From Candidatus Aerophobota bacterium (GTDB lineage Bacteria > Aerophobota > Aerophobia > Aerophobales > AE-B3A), in the NCBI GenBank assembly GCA_030616535.1, contig JAUWXE010000048.1, forward strand, positions 1 to 7,983: DNA of 7,983 bases, given 5' to 3'. Shown piece after piece: positions 1 to 6,850 of the stretch. The notes beneath the pieces were generated by a model. The model searched no databases. It worked only from the letters and a program-made list of their open reading frames with translations, and had not been told where the DNA came from. A program made the translations under genes and the position numbers. The stretch's first letter is position 1. Each line of letters starts with the position of its first letter.

Positions 1-584
1 TCCAGAATAGGAATGAGCTCATTTATCCCCTTACTGGCATGGGGTTCACCAGGATCAAAGCTTATCTTAGCCCTGGTTTTCCTGGCAATTCTCTTTTGGG
101 CCTTAAAAGGCAGCTCACCCAGGAAGGAACTCATATGCAAAAACTCTGCTTCATCTACATACCTGGGGTCAAGGTCGGAGTAAGAAAGGGTGTCGTTAGT
201 ATTAGGAAGGATAATGATACTTCTATCCTTTCTCTTACCCAATAGGACAACACATAATCCACTTCTTCCCTCTCGTTTGATCTTTTCAGTATTCACCCCC
301 ACCTTCATCAGTCCTTCCAGCAAGAAGTCTCCTTCCTCGTCTTTTCCTACTTTACCCAGATAACCACAGGAAAATCCCATTTTAGCCAGGGCATAGATGG
401 TATTAGCTGCTGAGCCTCCCCCATTTTTTATCCTCAGTTTAGCCTTATTTTTTAATGAATTTAAAAGATCCTCAAACTCGTGGTAACTGCCAACTTTTTC
501 TCTTCCCGCCTCTAATCCCAAAAGGGTGAGGTCAACCTCGTAAATCAAATCCACATTTAGAGCTCCCAGCCCTAACACATCCAT
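1..584 (-). CDS. PfkB-family carbohydrate/nucleoside kinase, N-terminal part (cut by window edge)
   Basis: Reading the minus strand from the ATG at 584-582 gives 194 open codons with no stop before the window edge. The family (ribokinase/PfkB) transfers phosphate from ATP to a sugar or nucleoside in the cytoplasm. Visible features are an N-terminal strand carrying Asn10-Val-Asp12, the usual position of a substrate-binding Asp; the GGGSAAN loop at residues 55-61; and the GKVGKDEEGDF stretch at 77-87, which matches PfkB signature 1. Residues 173-180 (KISFDPGE) fit the strand after the lid. The C-terminal signature with the catalytic Asp and anion hole would lie beyond the left edge, so activity cannot be judged. 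A GGGAG ribosome site (plus-strand 591-595) sits 6 nt before the ATG and supports the start. The gene is divergent from the phosphohexomutase. Substrate is unknown; the GGSAAN-type loop occurs in sugar kinases and adenosine-kinase-like members alike. Confidence 0.88.
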   Translation of the reverse strand, partial: MDVLGLGALNVDLIYEVDLTLLGLEAGREKVGSYHEFEDLLNSLKNKAKLRIKNGGGSAANTIYALAKMGFSCGYLGKVGKDEEGDFLLEGLMKVGVNTEKIKREGRSGLCVVLLGKRKDRSIIILPNTNDTLSYSDLDPRYVDEAEFLHMSSFLGELPFKAQKRIARKTRAKISFDPGEPHASKGINELIPIL

Positions 585-615
585 TTAATACTCCCATTTG
601 AGCAATAGCTTTCCT

Positions 616-644
616 ATGATAGCATCTAGCTATGGGGCGGTCAA
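616..644 (-). promoter_or_regulatory. Predicted sigma70-type promoter of the PfkB kinase gene
   Basis: On the minus strand TTGACC (644-639) is followed after exactly 17 bp by TATCAT (621-616). Each hexamer differs from consensus by one base. The expected start of transcription, near 608, leaves a leader of about 24 nt that includes the GGGAG ribosome site. A short dyad (ATAGC, 5-nt centre, GCTAT; 619-633) overlaps the -10 and spacer and could be an operator, though it is too short to be convincing. Confidence 0.6.
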
Positions 645-666
645 GAAATATCTCGGGACTTCATAA

Positions 667-695
667 TTGACATTTTCTGGTGGCTGTAGTAGGAT
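667..695 (+). promoter_or_regulatory. Predicted sigma70-type promoter of the phosphohexomutase operon
   Basis: A perfect TTGACA (667-672) is followed after 17 bp by TAGGAT (690-695), which matches the -10 consensus at four of six positions including the conserved first A and last T. Transcription would begin near 702, giving a leader of about 39 nt. That leader has an 8-bp palindrome CTGATCAG (704-711), an A run, and a GAGGA ribosome site (729-733) 7 nt before the ATG at 741. The -35 of the divergent kinase promoter is 22 bp away, so the two promoters are back to back and do not overlap. Confidence 0.55.
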
Positions 696-740
696 AGATT
701 CGCCTGATCAGTTATTCTAAAAAAAATTGAGGATGAGCAT

Positions 741-2156
741 ATGGGAAAGATTAAATTTGGAACCGATGGCTGGAGGGGAGTAATTGCTGATGATTTCACT
801 TTTGCCAATGTAGCTAAAGTTGCCCAAGCCATTGCCGATTACTACCAAACCCGGCCAGACCGGAAAAAAGGCTTAGTCGTAGGATATGACGCCCGCTTTT
901 TGTCCAGGGAATTTGCTGAAGAAGTCACCCAAATCCTTGCCGGTAACGGTCTTTCAGTAGTGCTTTCTCAAGAGGATATTCCTACCCAGTGCGTTTCCTT
1001 CGCCGTAACGGACAAGAATTCAGCAGGAGGCGTGATGATCACCGCCTCTCATAATCCTCCTAAGTTTAACGGGGTCAAAATCAGGGGATCTTTTGGGGGC
1101 TCAGCCCCTCCCGAGACTACCAACGCTATCGAATCCTTCCTTGATAAACACAAGCCAAAAAAGATTTCCCTAAGAGAAGCTGAAAAGAAAGGGCTCCTGA
1201 AAAGAGAGGATCTGGTCCCTGGTTATCTCAAGAAGGTTGAATCCTTTCTGGACAGGGATCTAATAAAGAAGGCGCATCTTAAAGTCATCCATGATCCGAT
1301 GTACGGCGTCGGAGACGGCCTTGTGGAAAGAATCCTTGCTTCATCGAAATGTGAGGTGATTACTATTCATCACAAATACAATCCGGGATTTGGCGGGATA
1401 AATCCTGAGCCTATTGAGGAGAACCTCGAGGATCTGAAAAGGAAGATAATAAAGGAGGAAGCAGATTTGGGAGTAACCACTGATGGGGATGCAGATAGAT
1501 TAGGAATAGTAGATAATGAGGGAAAATATCTTACCCCTCACCAGGTTTTCTCCCTTCTTCTTTTATACCTGGTAGAGGGAAAAAATCTCCGAGGGGGGGT
1601 TGTAAAAACGGTCTCCTTGGGTTATCAGCCAGAAAGAATAGCCAGAAAGTTTAACTTATCTTTAGATGAGGTACCGGTAGGCTTTAAATACGTCTGTGAT
1701 AAGATGCAAGAAAAGGATATTCTCTTTGGGGGTGAGGAAAGTGGAGGGTACGGCTTTCGGGGCTATCTCATGGAGCGAGATGGCATTCTTTCGGGTCTTC
1801 TTTTTGTGGAGATGATTACCAGAATAGGCTCACCCCTTGCTGCAATTTTGAAAAAAATGGAGGATAGATTTGGTGCCTCTTTCTTCAAAAGAGTAGATTT
1901 TGCCGAGGCAGGAGTGAATAAACCAAAGATGATAAAAAAACTTTCTTCCTCATCGGCTTTGACCTTAGGCAGAATACCCATCAGGCGGATTAAAACTATC
2001 GATGGGGTTAAATTCTTCATGAAGGATGACAGCTGGCTTCTCATTCGACCCTCGGGGACCGAACCCAAAGTGAGAGTTTATGCTGAGGCCTCTAGCCAAA
2101 GCCAATTAGACAGACTCATCCAGGAAGGAGTGAAAAAGGCCCGGGAGGCAATTTGA
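741..2156 (+). CDS. Alpha-D-phosphohexomutase (phosphoglucomutase/phosphomannomutase family)
   Basis: A 471-residue cytoplasmic enzyme of the superfamily that moves phosphate between O1 and O6 of glucose, mannose or glucosamine via a phosphoserine and a bisphosphate intermediate. All four signature loops are present: TASHNP at 101-106 with the phosphorylated Ser103, the Mg-binding DGDADR at 248-253, the sugar-specificity loop GEESGG at 331-336, and the phosphate-binding RPSGTEPKVR at 436-445. Length and order match the full four-domain fold, so it should be active. The GEESGG loop fits glucose/mannose-type mutases, but phosphoglucosamine mutase cannot be strictly excluded. The ATG has GAGGA 7 nt upstream, and the conserved FGTDGWRG begins at residue 6, fixing the start. 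It is the first gene of the probable operon, followed after 1 nt by the KorC-like gene. Its product would feed glycogen, nucleotide-sugar or cell-surface synthesis, which fits loosely with the glycosyltransferase downstream. Confidence 0.95.
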   Translation: MGKIKFGTDGWRGVIADDFTFANVAKVAQAIADYYQTRPDRKKGLVVGYDARFLSREFAEEVTQILAGNGLSVVLSQEDIPTQCVSFAVTDKNSAGGVMITASHNPPKFNGVKIRGSFGGSAPPETTNAIESFLDKHKPKKISLREAEKKGLLKREDLVPGYLKKVESFLDRDLIKKAHLKVIHDPMYGVGDGLVERILASSKCEVITIHHKYNPGFGGINPEPIEENLEDLKRKIIKEEADLGVTTDGDADRLGIVDNEGKYLTPHQVFSLLLLYLVEGKNLRGGVVKTVSLGYQPERIARKFNLSLDEVPVGFKYVCDKMQEKDILFGGEESGGYGFRGYLMERDGILSGLLFVEMITRIGSPLAAILKKMEDRFGASFFKRVDFAEAGVNKPKMIKKLSSSSALTLGRIPIRRIKTIDGVKFFMKDDSWLLIRPSGTEPKVRVYAEASSQSQLDRLIQEGVKKAREAI

Positions 2157-2157
2157 A

Positions 2158-2694
2158 ATGTACGAAGATCTCTTAATAGCTGGATTCGGAGGACAGGGAA
2201 TCATCTTTGCCGGAAAACTCCTTGCCTATGCCGGATTAAAAGAGGGTAAAGAAGTGGTCTACTTTCCCTCCTATGGAGCAGAGATGCGGGGAGGAACCGC
2301 CAATTGTACTGTGATAGTTTCGGATTCACCTATTGCTTCCCCGGTGGTGGCTAATCCTCAAAATGCAATTATGATGAGTCATCCCTCCTATCTTAAGTTT
2401 TTTCCTCGCATTAAAGCAAAAGGAAGGGCTTTCATCAATAGCTCTCTGGTAAAAGATGAGCTTTTCCACGAAGACATAGAGATAATCAGGATTCCGGCCA
2501 ACGAAATAGCCGAGAGAATAGGTAGCTCCCGCATTGCTAACATGGTTGCTCTGGGGGCCTGGGTCAAAAAAACGGGAGTGGTTGAGCTGGAAAGTTTAGT
2601 CCACTCCTTTAAAAAAGTGATTTCAGCCGATAAGTTAGATCTTCTCTCCCTGAATGAGAAGGCTTTAAGAGAAGGCGAGGAGCTTGTCTCGTAA
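2158..2694 (+). CDS. korC: 2-oxoacid:ferredoxin oxidoreductase, gamma subunit (KorC-like)
   Basis: A 178-residue protein of the pyruvate/2-oxoacid:ferredoxin oxidoreductase gamma family. These enzymes oxidise a 2-oxoacid with CoA to acyl-CoA and CO2 and reduce ferredoxin, using TPP in the alpha/beta core; the gamma subunit is a separate chain in multi-subunit forms. Diagnostic stretches are GFGGQG at 9-14, PSYGAEMRGG at 37-46 and NMVALGA at 128-134. Length is normal for KorC. The family pattern best fits the 2-oxoglutarate (KGOR) or branched-chain (VOR) class, but gamma subunits alone do not define the substrate. GGAGG at 2144-2148, inside the end of the mutase gene, lies 9 nt before the ATG. 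No alpha, beta or delta (ferredoxin-like) subunit gene is in the window; upstream is the mutase and downstream a recombinase, so the gene stands apart from any partners. It may serve a complex encoded elsewhere. Confidence 0.9.
   Translation: MYEDLLIAGFGGQGIIFAGKLLAYAGLKEGKEVVYFPSYGAEMRGGTANCTVIVSDSPIASPVVANPQNAIMMSHPSYLKFFPRIKAKGRAFINSSLVKDELFHEDIEIIRIPANEIAERIGSSRIANMVALGAWVKKTGVVELESLVHSFKKVISADKLDLLSLNEKALREGEELVS
2672..2686 (+). promoter_or_regulatory. Ribosome site and TTG start of the recombinase gene inside korC
   Basis: AAGG at 2672-2675 lies 8 nt before TTG at 2684-2686, and a second purine stretch (GAGGAG, 2677-2682) follows closely. The next in-frame ATG would be at recombinase residue 50, which would remove most of the N-terminal core-binding domain, so TTG is the better start. 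It lies 11 nt before the end of korC, so translation of the two is probably coupled. Confidence 0.6.
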
Positions 2695-3553
2695 TTTAAT
2701 TGAGTCCTTTATTAGCTATTTGGAGGTAGAAAGGGGTCTTTCCCCTAACACTTTACAGGCTTATAGAAGAGATCTTTGTCAGTTCAGAAATTGGCTAAAA
2801 AAAGGCTTTTTCCAGGTGGATTCGACTCTGATGGGAAATTATTTGGCCACCCTAAGAGAAAAAGGGAATGGATCCTCCACTCTAAATCGAAAACTCTCCG
2901 TGATAAGAATGTTCTACAAGTTTCTCTACACCGAGGGGAAGATTGATCATAATCCGGTGGAGGGAATTAGCTCCCCTCGGCGGGGAAGAAAGATCCCTTC
3001 TTTTCTTTCCGAGAAAGAAGTCGAGACCCTTTTGGAGGCTCCCTCTGTCGATGAAGAATATGGATCCAGGGATAGGGCTATCCTGGAGGTTATATATGGG
3101 GCTGGCCTTCGTATATCGGAGTTAGTTAATCTTGACCTCACCGATTTAAATCTTAAAGTGGGATGGGTAAAGGTCTTGGGTAAAGGCTCTAAGGAACGCA
3201 TTGTTCCTCTGGGAAGGCAAGCCTGCCGATGGGTGAGGCTCTATTTGGGAAAAAGAAAGATAGAAAAAGCCAATAAGCTAGCCTTGTTTTGTAACCGTTA
3301 TGGAAAGCGCCTTTCCCGACAGACCCACTGGAAGATTATCAAAAAGTACAGTCAAAAAGCTGGTATAACTAAAAAGATCTCCCCTCATACTCTTCGCCAT
3401 TCTTTTGCCACTCATCTTCTCTCCCGGGATGCTGATCTTCGTTTCGTACAGGAGCTTTTAGGACATACCAACATTTCTACCACTCAGATCTACACTCACA
3501 TAACCCAGGAACGCCTGAAAAAGGTCTATAAAAAATATCATCCCCGAGCTTAA
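2684..3553 (+). CDS. xerD: Tyrosine recombinase, XerD-type
   Basis: A 289-residue site-specific tyrosine recombinase. In most bacteria Xer proteins cut and rejoin DNA at dif to resolve chromosome dimers at division. An N-terminal SAM-like core-binding domain (about 3-86, with the family pattern ERGLSPNTLQAYRRDL) is followed by the catalytic domain. The full catalytic set is visible: Arg143 (GLRISEL), Lys167 (GKGSKER), His235 and Arg238 (HTLRHSFATH), His261 (LLGH) and nucleophile Tyr270 (STTQIYTH). The C-terminus ends in HPRA, as in XerC and XerD, and length is close to both. The HTLRHSFATH and RLKKVYK patterns look closest to Firmicute-style XerD, but XerC versus XerD is not certain. There is no excisionase, att-like repeat or phage gene nearby, so a housekeeping role is more likely than a mobile-element integrase. 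Its start overlaps korC by 11 nt. Confidence 0.92.
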   Translation: MSRNLIESFISYLEVERGLSPNTLQAYRRDLCQFRNWLKKGFFQVDSTLMGNYLATLREKGNGSSTLNRKLSVIRMFYKFLYTEGKIDHNPVEGISSPRRGRKIPSFLSEKEVETLLEAPSVDEEYGSRDRAILEVIYGAGLRISELVNLDLTDLNLKVGWVKVLGKGSKERIVPLGRQACRWVRLYLGKRKIEKANKLALFCNRYGKRLSRQTHWKIIKKYSQKAGITKKISPHTLRHSFATHLLSRDADLRFVQELLGHTNISTTQIYTHITQERLKKVYKKYHPRA

Positions 3554-3559
3554 ACCTCC

Positions 3560-3587
3560 TTGACAGCCAGGCTCAATCTGATATTTT
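3560..3587 (+). promoter_or_regulatory. Possible internal promoter ahead of the CCA-enzyme gene
   Basis: The 55-nt gap after xerD contains a perfect TTGACA (3560-3565) and, 16 bp later, TATTTT (3582-3587; four of six -10 matches). Transcription would start near 3594, just before the GGGG ribosome site (3597-3600) of the next gene. The short leader and one-base-short spacer make this tentative. It could let the tRNA enzyme and protease be expressed apart from the first three genes. Confidence 0.35.
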
Positions 3588-3608
3588 AGTTCCAGTGGGG
3601 TATCCAAA

Positions 3609-6212
3609 ATGCAGATAATTACCACCCACACAGGGACGGACTTTGATGGCTTGGCTGCTACCGTAGCGGCCAGGAAACTTTATCCTGAGGCCAAGATATG
3701 CCTTCCCGGATCGGTAGCCAAGGAAGTAAGCCAATTTATCTGTCTTTATGGGAAGATGTTGCAGAATATCCCTGTAGAAAAAGTTAACCTGGATACGGTA
3801 GATCGTCTGATTCTGGTAGACACCCGTTGGGCTAATCGCCTCGGGATTTTCCGTCAACTTATTGGTAAAAGGGGAGTGGAAATTTACCTGTATGATCATC
3901 ATCCTCCTCATCCCCAGGATATAGAAGGGGATGGGGGCGTGTGCAAAGAAGTGGGCGCTACCACCAGTATCCTGGTCCACATAATAAAGAAACAAGGTAT
4001 TTCTATTGCCCGGGCGGAGGCGACTCTTTTCGCTCTAGGAATTTATGAAGATACTGGTTCTTTAAGTTTTACCTCCACCACCCCCTTGGATCTTGAGGCC
4101 GCGGGATTTCTCCTTTCTCAGGGAGCTAATCTCGAGCTTATCTCCAGTTTTTTAAATGGACCACTCACGGAAAAGCAAAATCTTCTTTTCAATGATTTCT
4201 TGGAAAAGGCTAAGATGAGGCTAATTAATGGAGTTGAGGTGGTGGTAATAGTTACTGAAATTGACGAATTTGTAGGAGGACTTTCTCTTCCTCTACATAA
4301 GCTCATCGATTTGAGAAATCTGGAGGTGGTTTTTACTCTCATAAAGTCCAAAGATCGAACGTACTTCATTGGCAGGAGTAGAACTCCCTCGGTCAACGTA
4401 AGTGAAATACTTTCCACTTTCGGGGGAGGTGGACATAATTTCGCCGCCTCAGCCTTGATTAAAGAAGGTAATCTCAAGGAGCTAGAACACAAGCTCTATC
4501 AAGTTCTTGAAGAAAAAATAGAACCCCGAGTCACTGTAGGTGAGGTAATGATTACTCCTGTAAGGATAGCCTCACCTGGGACTTCCTTTAAGGAGGCCAA
4601 GAAGATACTAAATGAGCACGGGGTGGAGGATCTTCCGGTGATGGATGATGGAAAGGTGGTAGGAATAATTTCGCGGGAAAAAATAGACCATCTTATGGCT
4701 CATAATTCGGAAAAAACCCCCTTAAAAAGCTACCTTTCCCCCAAAGTCCCGGCTGTCTCTCCCTATGTCTCAATTAAGAAAGCTCAACAGGTTATGATGG
4801 AGGAAGAAACCAGAAGACTTTTGGTCATGGAGGAGGAAAAACTAGTGGGGATTATTACCGGTTCCGACCTCTTAGAGGCTCTTCATGGGAGAAAAAAGAA
4901 CCTAGGAGAAGGTAAAAACCAGGAGAATCTCATAAAGTTGCTCGAAGCAAGGATTCCCAAAAGAGTTCATCGAATTCTCCAGCAAGCTGGCCGCATAGCC
5001 ATCGAGCTGGGATACAGAGCCTTTATAGTGGGAGGATTTGTGCGTGATCTCTTATTGGGGATAGAGAATCTGGATGTAGATCTGGTGATTGAGGGAGATG
5101 GGATCAAGTTTGCTGGTCAATTTGCCAAGGAGTTGGAGGGACGGGTAAAGAAGTACGCCGAATTCGGAACCGCCGCTGTTACCCTTCCCGATGGCTTTAA
5201 ACTGGATGTTGCCACTGCCCGCAAAGAGTTCTACCCTCAGCCGGCTGCCCTGCCTGAGGTTGAGCCAGCTTCTTTGCAGGAAGATCTATCTCGTCGGGAT
5301 TTCACCGTGAATACCATGGCCATCGATCTTAACCCGGATAGTTTCGGCAATCTCATAGATTTCTTCGGCGGACAGCTTGATCTTGAGCAAAGGAAGGTGA
5401 GAGTTTTACGTGAGGATAGCTTTATCCAGGATCCTACCAGAGTCTTTCGGGCAGTAAGATTCGAGCAGAGATATGGGTTCAGCCTGGAGGAGCGGACGGC
5501 AAGGCTAATTGAGGAAGCCCTTAGAAGTAAAGCTCTAAGCCGATTAAGTGGAGAAAGGATTCGGGAAGAACTGATTCAAATTCTGGAGGAAGACAAACCA
5601 GGTAAAGTCATTCATCGGATGCAGGAGCTGGGTGTCCTTGAGGCCGTCCATCCTAAGCTCCAGCTTACCGTGGAAAAAGAAAGAAAACTGGATTATCTGG
5701 TGGATATCTTTGCCCGTTTCCAGGTCCTTTTCCCCAGAGAAGTCAAGAGATGGCTGATTCGTCTGTTATTGTTATTGGATGACATGAGTGAGGCCGAGGT
5801 AGAAGAATTCTGTCAGAGATACCGCTTTAGTAGAGAAGAAAGGGATTCCCTTATCAGAGGTAGGCTGGAGGCAGAAAAGATAGTTAGAAAGTTAGGTCCT
5901 CCGGGATCACTTGCTCCCAGTTTTATTTACCATTTGCTTGAGCCCTTTTCCCAGGAGATTCTACTATTTGCTATAGCTAAAACGGGAGAGAAAATGCTGG
6001 AACGTCGGATATTCCATTATCTAGCAAAATTAAAGCAGGTAAAAGTTGAGATAGACGGAAACGACCTAAAACGTCTTGGCTACCTACCTTCCCCAAGATT
6101 CAGTCAGATTCTGCAAGAGCTTAAAAAAGCTCGATTGGACGAAAGGATAAAGACGAAGGAAGAGGAAATAAAGTATGTAAGGGATAATTTTCCCCTCAAG
6201 GAAAAAGAATGA
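3609..6212 (+). CDS. cca: DHH-CBS-CBS-tRNA nucleotidyltransferase fusion (CCA-adding enzyme family)
   Basis: An 867-residue multidomain protein. Residues 1-300 are a DHH/DHHA1 phosphoesterase with metal-ligand motifs intact: His7/Asp11/Asp13, Asp71, DHH at 96-98, Asp148 in GIYEDTG, and the DHHA1 GGGGH at 272-276. Two CBS domains, which usually bind adenine nucleotides, follow at about 307-365 and 372-428. Residues 445-867 are a class II tRNA nucleotidyltransferase: GGFVRDLLLG at 475-484, catalytic Asp489 and Asp491, RRDFTVNTMA at 562-571, the template region QDPTRVFRAVRF at 607-618, then helical body and tail. This half would add or repair the 3' CCA end of tRNA, or only part of it; poly(A) polymerase is the main alternative. 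The same fusion is known from several bacterial groups, where the phosphoesterase may process RNA ends or small nucleotides, but that role is inferred. The ATG has GGGG 8 nt upstream and lies just before the DHH motif I. The gene ends in an ATGA overlap with the protease gene. Confidence 0.93.
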   Translation: MQIITTHTGTDFDGLAATVAARKLYPEAKICLPGSVAKEVSQFICLYGKMLQNIPVEKVNLDTVDRLILVDTRWANRLGIFRQLIGKRGVEIYLYDHHPPHPQDIEGDGGVCKEVGATTSILVHIIKKQGISIARAEATLFALGIYEDTGSLSFTSTTPLDLEAAGFLLSQGANLELISSFLNGPLTEKQNLLFNDFLEKAKMRLINGVEVVVIVTEIDEFVGGLSLPLHKLIDLRNLEVVFTLIKSKDRTYFIGRSRTPSVNVSEILSTFGGGGHNFAASALIKEGNLKELEHKLYQVLEEKIEPRVTVGEVMITPVRIASPGTSFKEAKKILNEHGVEDLPVMDDGKVVGIISREKIDHLMAHNSEKTPLKSYLSPKVPAVSPYVSIKKAQQVMMEEETRRLLVMEEEKLVGIITGSDLLEALHGRKKNLGEGKNQENLIKLLEARIPKRVHRILQQAGRIAIELGYRAFIVGGFVRDLLLGIENLDVDLVIEGDGIKFAGQFAKELEGRVKKYAEFGTAAVTLPDGFKLDVATARKEFYPQPAALPEVEPASLQEDLSRRDFTVNTMAIDLNPDSFGNLIDFFGGQLDLEQRKVRVLREDSFIQDPTRVFRAVRFEQRYGFSLEERTARLIEEALRSKALSRLSGERIREELIQILEEDKPGKVIHRMQELGVLEAVHPKLQLTVEKERKLDYLVDIFARFQVLFPREVKRWLIRLLLLLDDMSEAEVEEFCQRYRFSREERDSLIRGRLEAEKIVRKLGPPGSLAPSFIYHLLEPFSQEILLFAIAKTGEKMLERRIFHYLAKLKQVKVEIDGNDLKRLGYLPSPRFSQILQELKKARLDERIKTKEEEIKYVRDNFPLKEKE

Positions 6213-6850
6213 GAGCACTTATCTTATTTTCTTCTCTCATAATTTTACTTTTCTCTATAATTCTGCACGAATGTGCACATGGGCTTGCGGCTGAGCATCA
6301 TGGTGATCCCACGGCAAGACAGGCGGGAAGGATTACCCTCAATCCCATCCCTCATCTGGACCCCATCGGCTCCATACTTCTGCCATTCATTATGATCCTG
6401 ATGAGTATTTTTGGAGCTCCGGGGTTCATATTTGGCTGGGCCAAACCAGTTCCCATAAATCCCTATAATTTAAATGATCCCAAGCGAGATATGATGTGGA
6501 TTGGACTGGCAGGTCCGGCTACCAATTTCGGCGTCGCTCTTCTTTTAACTCTTCTCTTTCGCCTTTTTGCTTTTCAGGCATCTCTAGCCGCGATCATTCT
6601 TTTTTACGGAGTTACCATCAATCTTTTGCTGGGTATCTTTAATTTAATTCCCATTCCTCCCCTTGATGGTTCCCGAATTTTGACCGGGCTTCTCCCCGAG
6701 GAGTACAGTTACCGATTGAGCAGAATTGAACCCTTTGGTTTCATCATCCTCATTATCTTGCTTATAAGCGGGATTTTCAATTTTGTCTTCATGGGGATCC
6801 TCAAGTTAAGTATACTTCTTACCGGAATGCCCTGGGCTCTTTTAGGATAG
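6209..6850 (+). CDS. M50 (site-2 protease-like) membrane metalloprotease
   Basis: A 213-residue polytopic membrane protein of the compact M50 family, zinc proteases that cut within membranes and often release anti-sigma factors or trim signal-peptide remnants. Zinc ligands are visible in HECAH at 20-24 (His20, Glu21 catalytic, His24), with the third expected from Asp153 in NLIPIPPLDG at 145-154. GWAKPV (76-81) and AGPATN (101-106) are typical of this subgroup. Hydrophobic stretches lie at about 3-19, 53-75, 97-120, 124-148 and 177-205. No PDZ domain is present, so it is the short form rather than RseP-like. The ATG overlaps the stop of the CCA gene as ATGA, and AAGGA at 6198-6202 lies 6 nt upstream, so coupling is likely. 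The substrate is unknown. In Firmicutes this protease type often sits before trpS or scpA/scpB; that continuation is missing here. Confidence 0.92.
   Translation: MRALILFSSLIILLFSIILHECAHGLAAEHHGDPTARQAGRITLNPIPHLDPIGSILLPFIMILMSIFGAPGFIFGWAKPVPINPYNLNDPKRDMMWIGLAGPATNFGVALLLTLLFRLFAFQASLAAIILFYGVTINLLLGIFNLIPIPPLDGSRILTGLLPEEYSYRLSRIEPFGFIILIILLISGIFNFVFMGILKLSILLTGMPWALLG

Noticed and set aside
39..245. Plus-strand open frame of 68 codons
   Set aside because: It lies opposite the well-supported PfkB kinase and has no recognisable motif or ribosome site.
641..832. Minus-strand open frame of 63 codons
   Set aside because: It covers the promoter region and the start of the phosphohexomutase gene and has no protein-family features.
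1593..1599. Run of seven G bases in the mutase gene as a possible frameshift or slippage site
   Set aside because: The frame reads correctly through the run (Leu-Arg-Gly-Gly-Val) and all later motifs are in frame.
2684..3553. Tyrosine recombinase as integrase of a mobile element or integron
   Set aside because: Length, HPRA terminus and motifs are Xer-like. It sits inside a tight operon with no att-like repeats, tRNA, excisionase or attC-like sites.
3573..3995. Minus-strand open frame of 140 codons
   Set aside because: It is antisense to the DHH domain, whose motifs are intact on the plus strand, and its translation resembles no known family.
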